Part shown: positions 31,801 through 42,944 of the stretch, piece by piece
How the letters are laid out: every line of letters starts with the position of its first letter
Position numbering within the stretch: position 1 is the first letter of the stretch
Assembly (NCBI RefSeq): GCF_024704385.1
Contig: NZ_JAJDFX010000002.1
Location: 1,984,001 to 2,048,000 of the forward strand
Source: Cellulomonas sp. P24
Lineage (GTDB): Bacteria > Actinomycetota > Actinomycetes > Actinomycetales > Cellulomonadaceae
Length of the DNA stretch: 64,000 bases
Direction of reading: 5' to 3'
Translations under genes and position numbers: made by a program
Notes under the pieces: generated by a model
Seen by the model: only the letters and a program-made list of their open reading frames with translations
What the model was told of the DNA's origin: nothing
Databases searched by the model: none

Positions 31801-34239
31801 TCAGGCGGTATGACGCGGCACAAACGGGATCACGGTCCGGTTGTCGGGCTCGTCGCTCACGGCGAGGCGGTCACCCAGCCAGGCCAGAAGCTCGGCGGCC
31901 GGCTGCGGGCTCAGGTACAGGAACCCCTGCGCCTCCCGCACCCCCAGCGCCATCAGCAGGTCGCGCTGCTCGGGTCGCTCGACACCCTCGGCGATCGTGC
32001 GCAGCCCCATCCGCGCCACCATGGTGACGATCGCCTCGGTCACGGCGCGGTCCTCGACGCTCGTCGTGCTTCCGGCGACGAACGACCTGTCGATCTTGAC
32101 GATCTGCACCGGCAACGACCGCAGCGTCGTGAGCGACGCATAGCCTGTCCCGAAGTCGTCGATCGCGATCAGCACCCCGCTCGCGGACAGTGTCCTCAAC
32201 CGGTCGATCGCCTGCGGCGACCCGATCACCACGGTCTCGGTGAACTCCAGCACCAGTCGGTTCGCCGGCCAGGAGAACTCCCGCAGGACGTCGGCGACGG
32301 CGGTCGCGAACACGTCGTCGTCAAGCTGGAGCGCGGAGACGTTCACATGGACGGCCAGGGGTGACCGCGGGTGGATCTCCCGCCACCGGGCGACGTCGGC
32401 CACGGCCTGGCGCAGCACCGCGACACCGATCGACCCGATCGCCCCCGTGCGTTCGGCGACGGCGATGAAGTCGTCCGGCTGCAGCAGACCGCGTTCGGGA
32501 TGCTGCCACCGCACCAACGCCTCGACCGCCCCGCACCGGCCGTCCTCCAGGCTCACCACCGGCTGGTAGTGCACGACGAGCTGCCCGTTCGCGGCCGCCG
32601 TCGCCAGGTCGTGCTCGAACGCGATCCGCGACGGGTCACCCCGCAGCAGTCCCGGCTCGAACACCTGCACCCGGGCCTTGCCCTGCGCCTTGGCGGAGTA
32701 CATCGCCACGTCGGCCCGGTGCACCAGCGCCTCCGCGTCCTCCCCGCCGACCACGCCCGCCACGCCGACGCTCGCTCCGACGTGCACCACCGCGTCGTCG
32801 AGGGTCGCGGGCGTGGACACCGTCGCGACGACCCGCTTCGCGATCTCGGTGGCGGCGGCCTCTCCGGTGCGGGGCAGGAGCACGGCGAACTCGTCGCCGC
32901 CGATGCGCGCGCACAGGTCACTGGGGCGGGTCACCTCGCGCAGCCGGTTCGCGACCACCCGCAGCAGGTCGTCGCCGGCGTGGTGCCCGTACGCGTCGTT
33001 GACGTCCTTGAAGTCGTCCAGGTCGACGAACAGCACCGTCGTCTCCCGATCGGCCACGCCTTCGAGGTCCCGCGACAGGGCCGCGTTGAACGCCGCCCGG
33101 TTCGCCAGTCCCGTGAGGCTGTCGATCTCCGCCAGCACCGTCAGGTCCCGGTGCACCGCACTGTTGCGCAGCGCCAGGGTCACCTGGTTCGCGAGGTTCT
33201 CGATCGCTGCGAGCGCCTCGGACGGCACCCGCTCCGGCGCACCCACCAGCAGCCACGCACGACCAACCGGGTAGTGCACCTCCGGCAGCGCCACGCACGC
33301 CCACGCACAGGTGTCCCCGGCCGCTGCGTCGAGGGTGGCGATGGCCCTCGACTCCTTCTCACACCCACCACCGGTGTCGCGGCTCAGGGCTCCGGCGAGC
33401 TCGGGAGGGAAGTCGACCGGCAGAGACGCGACGCCCTCGCTGGCCCGTTCGACCCGGAAGCCGGCGCCGTCGGCGACCACCTTGAGGACCCGCAGTCCGG
33501 GTGTCACCTCGCAGAACTGGCCGATCGCGGACCAGGCGATCTCCCGGATCTCGTCCGCGTCCGTCGTGCTCAGCAGCTGGGCGCCGAGCGTCCCGTGGAC
33601 GGCCTCGAGCTGTGCGACGTGCTCACGGGTCCGCACCGCGGAGGCCAGGTGCTGGCCGACGGCGACCGTCAGCAGCATCGTCGGGATCGATGCGATCAGC
33701 GGGGTGAGGCTCGTCGTGCCGGAGTGCCCGGGCACCAGTGTCGACAGCGGCGCTGCGGTCGACATCACGACGACCAGGATGGCCACGCGCATCAGGCCGC
33801 GCCGGACGGAGCCGTACTGCGCGCGGAACCACAGGGTCGCGAAGACCACCGGGAGCACCCCCTCCGCCAGGGGGTCGGCGAGGCTGAGGCACAGCAGGGC
33901 CACCGCGTCCACGAGGTCCATCGCGATCGACACCCGGCGACGGCGGTACCCCGACACCCACGAGACCACCAGCGCGGACCCGCCGACGAGGACGAGGCCC
34001 CGCACGAACGGGCCGCTGCCGGCGAGACCCGCGGGCAGCGTCACGAAGAGCGACACCACCACCAGGACGCCGAACAGCCATCGTGTCCGCTCGACGATGC
34101 CCACCGGTCGTCTGATCCATCCGGGCACCCGCGCGGCGAGCCATGACACGAGGCGACCCCCGCGTCGCGTCCCTCCTGGTTGGTCCAGGAGGTCGCGACC
34201 GCGGGCGGCTGCATCGCGCCGCTGGGAGACCGACGACAT
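31801..34239 (-). CDS. Membrane GAF-GGDEF-EAL c-di-GMP protein
   Basis: 812 residues from ATG 34237-34239 with GGGAAGGG 6 nt upstream. Five or six membrane helices (about 48-190), then a GAF-like region (about 205-365), GGDEF (about 370-535) with intact RIGGDEFAV near 445, and EAL (about 550-805) with intact EAL, IDDFGTGYASL, KIDRSF and AEGVER. Both activities are probably possible. The upstream 120 bp carry two CGGGTGA motifs. The protein would join a membrane or redox/ligand signal to c-di-GMP turnover. Convergent with the APH-fold kinase gene. Confidence 0.9.
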   Translation of the reverse strand: MSSVSQRRDAAARGRDLLDQPGGTRRGGRLVSWLAARVPGWIRRPVGIVERTRWLFGVLVVVSLFVTLPAGLAGSGPFVRGLVLVGGSALVVSWVSGYRRRRVSIAMDLVDAVALLCLSLADPLAEGVLPVVFATLWFRAQYGSVRRGLMRVAILVVVMSTAAPLSTLVPGHSGTTSLTPLIASIPTMLLTVAVGQHLASAVRTREHVAQLEAVHGTLGAQLLSTTDADEIREIAWSAIGQFCEVTPGLRVLKVVADGAGFRVERASEGVASLPVDFPPELAGALSRDTGGGCEKESRAIATLDAAAGDTCAWACVALPEVHYPVGRAWLLVGAPERVPSEALAAIENLANQVTLALRNSAVHRDLTVLAEIDSLTGLANRAAFNAALSRDLEGVADRETTVLFVDLDDFKDVNDAYGHHAGDDLLRVVANRLREVTRPSDLCARIGGDEFAVLLPRTGEAAATEIAKRVVATVSTPATLDDAVVHVGASVGVAGVVGGEDAEALVHRADVAMYSAKAQGKARVQVFEPGLLRGDPSRIAFEHDLATAAANGQLVVHYQPVVSLEDGRCGAVEALVRWQHPERGLLQPDDFIAVAERTGAIGSIGVAVLRQAVADVARWREIHPRSPLAVHVNVSALQLDDDVFATAVADVLREFSWPANRLVLEFTETVVIGSPQAIDRLRTLSASGVLIAIDDFGTGYASLTTLRSLPVQIVKIDRSFVAGSTTSVEDRAVTEAIVTMVARMGLRTIAEGVERPEQRDLLMALGVREAQGFLYLSPQPAAELLAWLGDRLAVSDEPDNRTVIPFVPRHTA

Positions 34240-34438
34240 CGTGACCCTTCCCGCTGGGCAGCCGGGAGCCCCGACCGTCGGCGCCTGCGACGGGCATCGC
34301 AGGTCGCCTCTCCCCCAACGATCGACGTTGAACGCCCTCGGGATGAGGTGAGGGGCGTTTCACCCGGATTCGCTCACCCGTTCGGCCTAGCGTCGTCGCG
34401 GGAGAGTGTCCTCGTCGTCGCCGCGGCGCGCCCGGCGG

Positions 34439-35431
<993 letters not shown>

Positions 35432-35486
35432 TCACCGGGCAGGTCCCCGGGGTCGTGCGGCCGGACGTGCGCGAGCTGACCAGGGT

Positions 35487-37646
35487 CTACAGCATGCAGG
35501 AGACGCAGCCCTCCACCTCGGTGCCCTCCAGGGCCATCTGCCGCAGCCGGATGTAGTACAGCGTCTTGATGCCCTTGCGCCAGGCGTAGATCTGCGCGCG
35601 GTTGATGTCGCGGGTCGTGGCGCTGTCCTTGAAGAAGAGGGTCAGCGACAGGCCCTGGTCGACGTGCTGCGTCGCCACGGCGTAGGTGTCGATGATCTTC
35701 TCGTAGCCGATCTCGTACGCGTCCGTGTAGTACTCGAGGTTGTCGTTCGTGAGGAACGGCGCCGGGTAGTAGACGCGGCCGATCTTGCCTTCCTTGCGGA
35801 TCTCGATGCGCGACGCCACCGGGTGGATCGACGACGTCGAGTTGTTGATGTAGGAGATCGAGCCGGTCGGCGGGACGGCCTGCAGGTTCTGGTTGTAGAT
35901 GCCGTGCTCGCGCACCGACGCCGCGAGCTCGCGCCAGTCGTCCTGCGTGGGGATGTGCACGCCGGACTGGGCGAAGAGCTCGGCGACGCGAGCGGTCTGC
36001 GGGACCCACTCCTGCTCGATGTACTTGGTGAAGTACTCGCCGGACGCGTAGGTCGACCGCTCGAACCCGTCGAACGCCTTCCCGCGCTCGATCGCGAGGC
36101 GGTTGGACGCGCGGATCGCGTGGTACGCGACCGTGTAGAAGTAGATGTTCGTGAAGTCGAGGCCTTCCTCGGACCCGTAGTGGATGCGCTCACGGGCGAG
36201 GTAGCCGTGCAGGTTCATCTGTCCGAGACCGATCGCGTGGCCACCCTCGTTGCCGAGCTTGACCGACGGGACGGACTCGATGCTCGTCTGCACCGACACG
36301 GCCGTCAGGGCGCGGATCGCGGTCTCGACGGTCTGGGCGAAGTCCGGTGAGTCCATCGCGAGCGCGATGTTGAGCGACCCGAGGTTGCAGGAGATGTCGC
36401 GGCCGACGTGGCTGTAGGAGAGGTCCTCGTTGAAGGTCGACGGCGTCGAGACCTGCAGGATCTCCGAGCACAGGTTCGAGTGCGTGATCTTGCCCTCGAT
36501 CGGGTTCGCCTTGTTCACCGTGTCCTCGAACATGAGGTACGGGTAGCCGGACTCGAACTGGATCTCGGCGAGCGTCTGGAAGAACTCGCGCGCGTTGATC
36601 TTGTGCTTGCGGATCCGCGCGTCGTCGACCATCTCGTGGTACTTCTCGGTCACCGAGATGTCGGAGAACGGGATCCCGTAGACGCGCTCGACGTCGTACG
36701 GCGAGAACAGGTACATCGGCTCGTTCTTGCGCGCGAGCTCGAAGGTGATGTCGGGGATGACGACGCCGAGGGAGAGCGTCTTGATGCGGATCTTCTCGTC
36801 CGCGTTCTCCCGCTTGGTGTCGAGGAACCGCATGATGTCCGGGTGGTGCGCGTGCAGGTACACCGCACCGGCGCCCTGACGTGCCCCGAGCTGGTTCGCG
36901 TAGGAGAACGAGTCCTCGAGCAGCTTCATGACGGGGATGACCCCGGAGGACTGGTTCTCGATGTGCTTGATGGGTGCGCCGTGCTCGCGGATGTTCGTGA
37001 GCAGCAGCGCGACCCCGCCGCCGCGCTTGGAGAGCTGCAGCGAGGAGTTGATGCCGCGCGCGATGGACTCCATGTTGTCCTCGATGCGCAGCAGGAAGCA
37101 CGAGACCGACTCGCCACGCTGGGCTTTGCCCGAGTTGAGGAAGGTCGGCGTGGCCGGCTGGAACCGGCCGGCGATGATCTCGTCGACCATGTGCATGGCG
37201 AACTGCTCGTCGCCGTCGGCCAGCGTCAGGGCGACCATGCACACGCGGTCCTCGAAACGCTCGAGGTACCGCTTCCCGTCGAACGTCTTGAGCGTGTACG
37301 ACGTGTAGTACTTGAATGCGCCGAGGAAGGTCTGGAACCGGAACTTCTTCGAGTACGCGTGCGTGAAGAGGCTCTTGACGAACTCGAACTCGTACTTCGC
37401 CAGGATCGCCGGCTCGTAGTACTTGTTCTCCACGAGGTACTCGAGCTTCTCCTCGAGGTTGTGGAAGAACACGGTGTTCTGGTTCACGTGCGTGAGGAAG
37501 TACTGGCGCGCGGCCGCCCGGTCCTTCTCGAACTGGATCTCCCCGTTCGGCCCGTACAGGTTGAGCATCGCGTTGAGCGCGTGGTAGTCGAGCTCGGGCG
37601 AGACGCCCGTCGTCGCGCCTACGCCGGTATCCGTGAGTGTTGCCAC
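35487..37646 (-). CDS. nrdE: Class Ib ribonucleotide reductase large subunit NrdE
   Basis: 719 residues from GTG 37644-37646, overlapping the end of nrdI by 28 bp. There is no ATP-cone, as usual for class Ib. Active-site cysteines: [16 protein letters not shown] (N-x-C-x-E), ISCNLGSLN, and the C-terminal redox pair GCVSCML. It reduces ribonucleoside diphosphates with NrdF, using NrdH as electron donor. Unlike nrdA here, its C-terminal CxxC is in frame. Confidence 0.95.
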   Translation of the reverse strand: MATLTDTGVGATTGVSPELDYHALNAMLNLYGPNGEIQFEKDRAAARQYFLTHVNQNTVFFHNLEEKLEYLVENKYYEPAILAKYEFEFVKSLFTHAYSKKFRFQTFLGAFKYYTSYTLKTFDGKRYLERFEDRVCMVALTLADGDEQFAMHMVDEIIAGRFQPATPTFLNSGKAQRGESVSCFLLRIEDNMESIARGINSSLQLSKRGGGVALLLTNIREHGAPIKHIENQSSGVIPVMKLLEDSFSYANQLGARQGAGAVYLHAHHPDIMRFLDTKRENADEKIRIKTLSLGVVIPDITFELARKNEPMYLFSPYDVERVYGIPFSDISVTEKYHEMVDDARIRKHKINAREFFQTLAEIQFESGYPYLMFEDTVNKANPIEGKITHSNLCSEILQVSTPSTFNEDLSYSHVGRDISCNLGSLNIALAMDSPDFAQTVETAIRALTAVSVQTSIESVPSVKLGNEGGHAIGLGQMNLHGYLARERIHYGSEEGLDFTNIYFYTVAYHAIRASNRLAIERGKAFDGFERSTYASGEYFTKYIEQEWVPQTARVAELFAQSGVHIPTQDDWRELAASVREHGIYNQNLQAVPPTGSISYINNSTSSIHPVASRIEIRKEGKIGRVYYPAPFLTNDNLEYYTDAYEIGYEKIIDTYAVATQHVDQGLSLTLFFKDSATTRDINRAQIYAWRKGIKTLYYIRLRQMALEGTEVEGCVSCML

Positions 37647-38032
37647 AGCTGTCCCAATCCTTCGCGGACGCGTGTGACGTCCTCCGGTGTCCCCAAGAGC
37701 TCGAACCCGTAGAGGTACGGGACCTGGCACTTGGCGGCGATGATGGTGCCGGCGAGGCAGTACGCCTCACCGAAGTTGGTGTTGCCCGCGGCGATGACGC
37801 CACGGAGCAACGACCTGTTGTGCGCGTCGTTCAGGAACTTCACGACCTGCCTCGGCACGGCGCCGCCCTCGTTGCCCCCGCCGTAGGTGGGGACCACCAG
37901 GACGTACGGTTCCTCGACCCGCAGGAACCCTTGCGCCGGGGTCAGCGGGATGCGTCGGGCCGGCAGCCCGAGCCGCTGGACGAACCGGTGCGTGTTCTCC
38001 GAGACGCTGGAGAAGTAGACGAGTGTGCTCAC
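37619..38032 (-). CDS. nrdI: NrdI flavodoxin-like protein
   Basis: 137 residues from GTG 38030-38032; earlier in-frame starts have no ribosome site. The sequence [18 protein letters not shown] (FMN phosphate loop) and [24 protein letters not shown] is typical of NrdI, as is the [10 protein letters not shown] loop. It supplies oxidant for assembling the Mn-tyrosyl radical of NrdF. The stop overlaps nrdE. Confidence 0.92.
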   Translation of the reverse strand: MSTLVYFSSVSENTHRFVQRLGLPARRIPLTPAQGFLRVEEPYVLVVPTYGGGNEGGAVPRQVVKFLNDAHNRSLLRGVIAAGNTNFGEAYCLAGTIIAAKCQVPYLYGFELLGTPEDVTRVREGLGQLWQHSRIPA

Positions 38033-38120
38033 GACGACCTGACCGGACCGAGGGGATGGAGTGCGTCGGCAGGGGTCGCCGGTGACCGTGCGGGACCTGT
38101 CGGGCGTGTCGCCCGCGTGC

Positions 38121-38363
38121 TCAGGCGACCGCGGCGACGAGCTCCGCGAGAGAGCTGATCTTGTCCGGGCGGTAGCCCGACCAGTGCTCGCCACCGGCCA
38201 TCACGACCGGCGCCTGGAGGTAGCCGAGGCCCCGGACCATCTCGAGCGCGGCCGGGTCCTGCGTGATGTCGATCTTCTCGTACGAGATCCCGCGCTTGTC
38301 GAGCGCGCGGTAGGTGGCGTCGCACTGCACGCACGCCGGCTTGCTGAAGACGGTGACGGTCAT
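38121..38363 (-). CDS. nrdH: Glutaredoxin-like NrdH redoxin
   Basis: 80 residues. Redox motif C11-V-Q-C14 and the NrdH signature WSGYRPDKI near the C-terminus; cis-Pro in QAPVVM. It passes electrons from thioredoxin reductase to NrdE. First gene of nrdHIEF, preceded by the tandem NrdR boxes. Confidence 0.93.
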   Translation of the reverse strand: MTVTVFSKPACVQCDATYRALDKRGISYEKIDITQDPAALEMVRGLGYLQAPVVMAGGEHWSGYRPDKISSLAELVAAVA

Positions 38364-38439
38364 GTCCCCGAGGCTCCTTCCACAGTTCTGTACCCACGCA
38401 GCGAGAGGTCGTAGGACCTTCGGCCTGGAAGATTCTCAG

Positions 38440-38487
38440 ACACTACACCTTGTGGTGCAAACTGGAAGTAGGCACAACACTTGGTGT
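38440..38487. promoter_or_regulatory. Tandem NrdR boxes upstream of nrdHIEF
   Basis: ACACTACACCTTGTGG (38440-38455) and GCACAACACTTGGTGT (38472-38487) are imperfect palindromes matching the NrdR consensus, with starts 32 bp apart. They lie about 80-125 bp before the nrdH start and should repress the class Ib operon when dATP is plentiful. The surrounding 38364-38731 holds no other gene. Confidence 0.75.
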
Positions 38488-38731
38488 TTCAGTCGTGTAG
38501 TTTGTCCGCTTCTGATCCTACGTCCCGGCACCCACACGCCCGACCCGGCGCCGTCGCGGGCAGGCGCCCGGCGCTCGTGCGGCACCCGTGCCCCCACCCC
38601 GTACGTCACCCGAGCGCCCGCCCGCACGGCACCCGCGCCGCGATCCGCGCCACCACTCGCACCGGCACACAGCCCCCGATCGCACCACCGGCATGACGAG
38701 CCGCCGCGTCGTCCTGGGGGATGCTGTCACC

Positions 38732-41700
38732 GTGCAGATCACCGCGCTCGGACCGCTTTCGATCGACGGCCACGCCGTCGAGGGCTCCCGTCTGCCCGCG
38801 CTGCTGCTGCCACTGCTCCTCGCCCGCGGCCGCGTCGTCCCCACCGGGGTGCTCGTCGACGAGGTCTGGGAGGAGGCACCGCCCGCCGACCCCCTGGGCG
38901 CCCTGCAGGCCCTCGTCACCCGGGCCCGCCGGCTCGGTCTGACCCTGACCGCCACGGCGGGCGGCTATCGGCTCGACCCGACCGGCCTCGACGTCGACCT
39001 GCTGACCGCGCAGGACCTGCTCGCGCACGCCCGCGCCTCCCTCGGCGCGGGGGACCCCACGCGCGCCGCGGACGACGCCGCCCGCGCCGTTGAGCTCTGG
39101 TCCGCCGACAGCACCGCACCCCTGGACGGCCCGGCCGGGCGCCTCTACCGCGACCTGGTGGCCCTCCGGGTCGAGGCCACCCTCGCCTCCGGTGCGCGCC
39201 TCGTCCCCGAGGCGCTCGACGACCTGCGGGACGCCGTCCGGCACCTGCCGACCGACGAACCCCTCGTCGTGCTCCTCATGCGCGGCCTCGCCGCGACCGG
39301 CCAGGAGGCGGAGGCTCTCGCCGTCTACGCCCAGCTGTGCGCACACCTGCGGGAGACCTACGGGACCGATCCGTCGGCGCTGGTCTCGCGGACCCATCTG
39401 GCGCTGCTCCGCGGCGAGCTCGGCGCGTCCGGCGGCTCCGACAGGACCGGTGGTCCCGGCACCCCCGGCACACCCGACCCCCGGAGCACTCCCGCCCGTC
39501 CCACCACGTCCCCCGCACCGTTCCCCACCACCACACCCCTCGCCACACCCCCCGCCACACCCCCCACCCCTGCGGCGCTGCTCCGACGCCAGACGACCCC
39601 GCTCGTCGGGCGGGACGCCGACGTCGCCGCGCTCGAGCGCGCGCTCGAGACCTCGCCGATGGTGACCCTCGTCGCGGTCGGCGGGGCGGGCAAGACGCGG
39701 CTCGCGGCCGAGGTCGCCGCTCGCGCCTCGCGCCAGGGCGTCCCGGTGCACGCCGTCGAGCTCGCGGGCGTGCGCGACCCGGACGAGGTCCTGCCCGCCC
39801 TCCTCACGGTGCTCGGCGCCGCCGAGTCCACCTCGGACGGCGTCGACCCTCGGACCCGGCGCGCCCTCGACCCGCAGGAGCGGGTGCGGCGCGCCGTCGG
39901 GTCGCTGCGCGGGCTGCTGGTGCTCGACAACTGCGAGCACCTGCTCGACGCCGCGGCCGACCTGGCGGCCCTCGTCCTGCCGGCGGCAGACCCCGGTCTG
40001 CGGATCCTCGCGACGAGTCGCGCGCCCCTGGGCGTCGTCGGTGAGACCGTGCACCCCGTCGCGATGCTCTCCGACGGCGCGGCTCTCACGCTGCTGGAGA
40101 GCCGCGGACGAGCGGCCCGGCCCGGCCTCACCTGGGATCCGGAGACCGCCCTCGAGGTGTGCCGACGGCTCGACAACCTCCCGTTGGCGCTCGAGCTCGC
40201 CGCCGCCCGCCTGCGGTCGATGTCGCTCGCGGACGTGCTCGCCGGCGTCGACCACCGGTTCACGCTGCTCACGGGGGCGCTACGCGGCCTCCCGGACCGC
40301 CACCAGGGTCTGTGGGCCATGGTCGACTGGAGCTGGGCGCTCCTCGACGAGCGGTGCCGCACGCTGCTGCGGGACCTCGCCGTGATCCCGGCCGCGTTCA
40401 GCGTCGACACCGCGCTCGCCGTGTCCGGGTCCACCCACGACGACACCACGCGCGCCGGGCTCGCCACGCTCGTCGAGCAGTCGCTCCTCACGCTCGACGA
40501 GCCCGGCGACGGCGAGCCTCCCCGGTTCCGCATGCTCGAGACGGTGCGGGAGTACGGCGACGCGCACCTCACCGAGGACGGTGCGCGCGAGGAGGTGATG
40601 GCGCGGCTCACCCGGTGGGCGGCGGAGCGGGGGCGCACCCTGCGCGACGACTACGCCGGCCCCGCCCAGCTCGCGGCGCTCGCGGCGACGGCGCGCGACC
40701 ACGACGCCCTCGCCGTCGCGCTCCGGTGGGCGGTCGAGCACGGCAGCACGGCCGACGCCTTCGCGATCGCCGCCGACCTGCTGACCGTCTGGACGTTCCA
40801 CGGGCTGCACCTCGAGGTGCTCGGCTGGGCGCGGTCGCTGCTGGAGCGCGACGACCCGGCGGCCCGGCGCGCGACCTGGCAGCGGCTGCGTGAGCCGGCC
40901 GGCGACGTCACCCCGGACACCGCCCCCGACCCCGACGACGCCGCCGTCATCGGCGCGCTCGTCGTCGTCACGTCGGGGATCACGCGCGACGTCCGGCTCG
41001 GCGCCCTCGGCGCTCGACTCGCACGGTGGGCGCTCACCGGACCCGCCGACGCGAGGCGCCTGTCGCACCGGTCGGCGGCGATCGCCACCGTCGCCCTCGC
41101 CGTCATGTCGGACCGGAAGGACCGGCAGGCCGCCGCGGTGGACCGGCTCGTCGCCGACGCGGACCCGTACCTGCACGGGCTCGGGCTGCTCCTTCGGGCG
41201 ATGTCGCGCGAGAACGAGGGCGACCTGGTCGGCTCGGCGGAGGACGCCCGGACCGCGTACGCGTTCTTCGAGTCCACCGGTGACCACTGGGGCATGGGCA
41301 TGTCCGCGCAGGCGCTCAGCCAGTGGGAGGACGGGTTCGACGCCGAGAGGTCCGACGAGTGGCTCGCGCGCGCGATCGGCCACTTCGACCAGATGGGCGC
41401 CGTGAACGACGCCCGCACCCTGCTGGTCGCGCGTGACCTGCGCCGCGCGCTCCGGGGATCATCGGAGGCGACCGCCGCGCTCGAGGCGACGCTGCGGGCG
41501 GCGTCGTCGGCACCGAACGAACGCGCGCAGGCCGCGATCGGCCTCGGCGCGCTCGCGGCACTCTCGGGCGACGCGGACGCATCGGTGCGGTATGCCGAGC
41601 TCGCGGTGGGTGCGGCCCGCAGCGACACCACCGCCGCGCCCCAGTTCAGGATCACGGTCGAGGTGGGCGCTGCGGTGCTGCAGATCCGCGCCGGGGCGGA

Positions 41701-42097
41701 CGGCGAGGGCCTTCTCGCCGTCGCCGCCCACGCCGCGCTGCCGCTCGGGGACATGCCCGTGATCGGCGCGGTGGCCCAGGGCTACGCCGAGCTCGCGGCG
41801 AGCCGGGGGCAGACCGCACGCTCCGACGAGCTCTGGGAGCTGGGCGCCCGGCTGGGCTCGAACCTGGGGCTCGTCCTCGGTCGATCCACGGTCGCCCGCC
41901 CCGCCGCGAGCATCCCCGCCGACGCGAGCGCGTCGATCGATCCGGGCCCACCGGCCGTCTCCGGCGCCGCCGACCCGGGTGAACCACCCGGCGCGGCTGC
42001 CGGCGAGGGTGCCGGGACTGCCCTGGCACCCTCGCCGGGTCGGCTGACCGCGGCCGAGGCACTCGCCCGGCTCACGGCCCTGATCGAGCCGGACTGA
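38732..42097 (+). CDS. AfsR/SARP-type regulator (BTAD-NB-ARC-TPR-like)
   Basis: 1121 residues from GTG 38732, after GGGGG; family members start close to VQI-x-x-LGPL. An upstream in-frame ATG at 38693 lacks a ribosome site. Residues 1-80 are a winged OmpR-type DNA-binding domain (LGPLSIDGHAV, LVDEVWEEAPP), followed by the BTAD domain (to about 230), a Pro/Thr-rich linker and an NB-ARC ATPase with Walker A VAVGGAGKTRLA, Walker B LLVLDNCEH, ILATSRAPL and PLALELAAARLRSMS. The C-terminal 450 residues are helical TPR-like. These ATP-driven activators often bind direct repeats with 11-bp period. Convergent with an ABC transporter whose promoter has such repeats. Confidence 0.85.
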   Translation: MQITALGPLSIDGHAVEGSRLPALLLPLLLARGRVVPTGVLVDEVWEEAPPADPLGALQALVTRARRLGLTLTATAGGYRLDPTGLDVDLLTAQDLLAHARASLGAGDPTRAADDAARAVELWSADSTAPLDGPAGRLYRDLVALRVEATLASGARLVPEALDDLRDAVRHLPTDEPLVVLLMRGLAATGQEAEALAVYAQLCAHLRETYGTDPSALVSRTHLALLRGELGASGGSDRTGGPGTPGTPDPRSTPARPTTSPAPFPTTTPLATPPATPPTPAALLRRQTTPLVGRDADVAALERALETSPMVTLVAVGGAGKTRLAAEVAARASRQGVPVHAVELAGVRDPDEVLPALLTVLGAAESTSDGVDPRTRRALDPQERVRRAVGSLRGLLVLDNCEHLLDAAADLAALVLPAADPGLRILATSRAPLGVVGETVHPVAMLSDGAALTLLESRGRAARPGLTWDPETALEVCRRLDNLPLALELAAARLRSMSLADVLAGVDHRFTLLTGALRGLPDRHQGLWAMVDWSWALLDERCRTLLRDLAVIPAAFSVDTALAVSGSTHDDTTRAGLATLVEQSLLTLDEPGDGEPPRFRMLETVREYGDAHLTEDGAREEVMARLTRWAAERGRTLRDDYAGPAQLAALAATARDHDALAVALRWAVEHGSTADAFAIAADLLTVWTFHGLHLEVLGWARSLLERDDPAARRATWQRLREPAGDVTPDTAPDPDDAAVIGALVVVTSGITRDVRLGALGARLARWALTGPADARRLSHRSAAIATVALAVMSDRKDRQAAAVDRLVADADPYLHGLGLLLRAMSRENEGDLVGSAEDARTAYAFFESTGDHWGMGMSAQALSQWEDGFDAERSDEWLARAIGHFDQMGAVNDARTLLVARDLRRALRGSSEATAALEATLRAASSAPNERAQAAIGLGALAALSGDADASVRYAELAVGAARSDTTAAPQFRITVEVGAAVLQIRAGADGEGLLAVAAHAALPLGDMPVIGAVAQGYAELAASRGQTARSDELWELGARLGSNLGLVLGRSTVARPAASIPADASASIDPGPPAVSGAADPGEPPGAAAGEGAGTALAPSPGRLTAAEALARLTALIEPD

Positions 42098-42098
42098 C

Positions 42099-42944
42099 TC
42101 AGATCTTCCGGCGGTAGGCCCGTAGGGCGAGCGGCAGGAACACGGCCACCAGGCCGACGCACCATGCGAGGGTCCACCACACGTGCGTGCCGAGCGGATC
42201 TCCGAGGAACAGCCCCCGCATGGAGGCGACGAGGTGGGTGAGCGGGTTCACGTTCACGAACCCCTGCAGCCAGCCCGGGAGCGAGGACGTCGGCACGAAC
42301 ACGTTCGAGGCGAAGCTCAGGGGCATCACGATCAGGAACATCACGCCCTGCACGGCACCCGAGGTGCGCACCTTCATCCCGACGAAGACGGACACCCACG
42401 AGAGCGAGAGCGCGAACAGCACGGCGAGCAGGCAGCCGGCGACGGCCTGGGCGATGTTCGTGTGGATCCGGAAGCCCATGACGTAGCCGGTCGCCATCGT
42501 GGAGACGGTGACGATCACGTAGCGCGCCACGTCCCCGATCACAGCGCCGATGAGCGGCGCGGAGCGTGCGATCGGCAACGATCGGAACCGGTCGAAGATC
42601 CCCTTCTCGAGGTCGGTGTTGAGGTTGACGCCGATCGCGATCGCGCCCTGGGCGATCGTCTGCGCCAGGATCCCCGGCAGCAGGTACTGCAGGTACCCGC
42701 TGGTCGAGCCGGACACCGCCCCGCCGAAGATGTACACGAAGATCACCAGGAAGATGATCGGCTGCAGTGTCACGTCGATCAGGGCCTCGGGCGTGCGCCA
42801 GGTCTTGATCAGGCTGCGCTTGGCCAGGGTGAGCGAGTGCCGCACGAGCGGCAGGGCGCGGCGGCTCGCGCCGCCCGGGTCGTTGGCGCCGGCGCCGGGC
42901 GTCAGGCGCGCCCGTGGCGCCGTCAGGGTCGTGTCGAGGGTCAT
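42099..42944 (-). CDS. ABC-2 type permease, DrrB-like
   Basis: 281 residues from ATG 42942-42944, overlapping the ATPase stop by 1 nt (TGATG). Six hydrophobic helices and the ABC-2 signature region NLNTDLEKGIFDRFRSLPIARSAPLIG, with FASNVFVPTSSLPGWLQGFVNVNPLTH. It forms the membrane part of a DrrAB-like exporter for a hydrophobic drug or lipid. Separated from the AfsR/SARP gene stop by one base, convergently. Confidence 0.88.
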   Translation of the reverse strand: MTLDTTLTAPRARLTPGAGANDPGGASRRALPLVRHSLTLAKRSLIKTWRTPEALIDVTLQPIIFLVIFVYIFGGAVSGSTSGYLQYLLPGILAQTIAQGAIAIGVNLNTDLEKGIFDRFRSLPIARSAPLIGAVIGDVARYVIVTVSTMATGYVMGFRIHTNIAQAVAGCLLAVLFALSLSWVSVFVGMKVRTSGAVQGVMFLIVMPLSFASNVFVPTSSLPGWLQGFVNVNPLTHLVASMRGLFLGDPLGTHVWWTLAWCVGLVAVFLPLALRAYRRKI

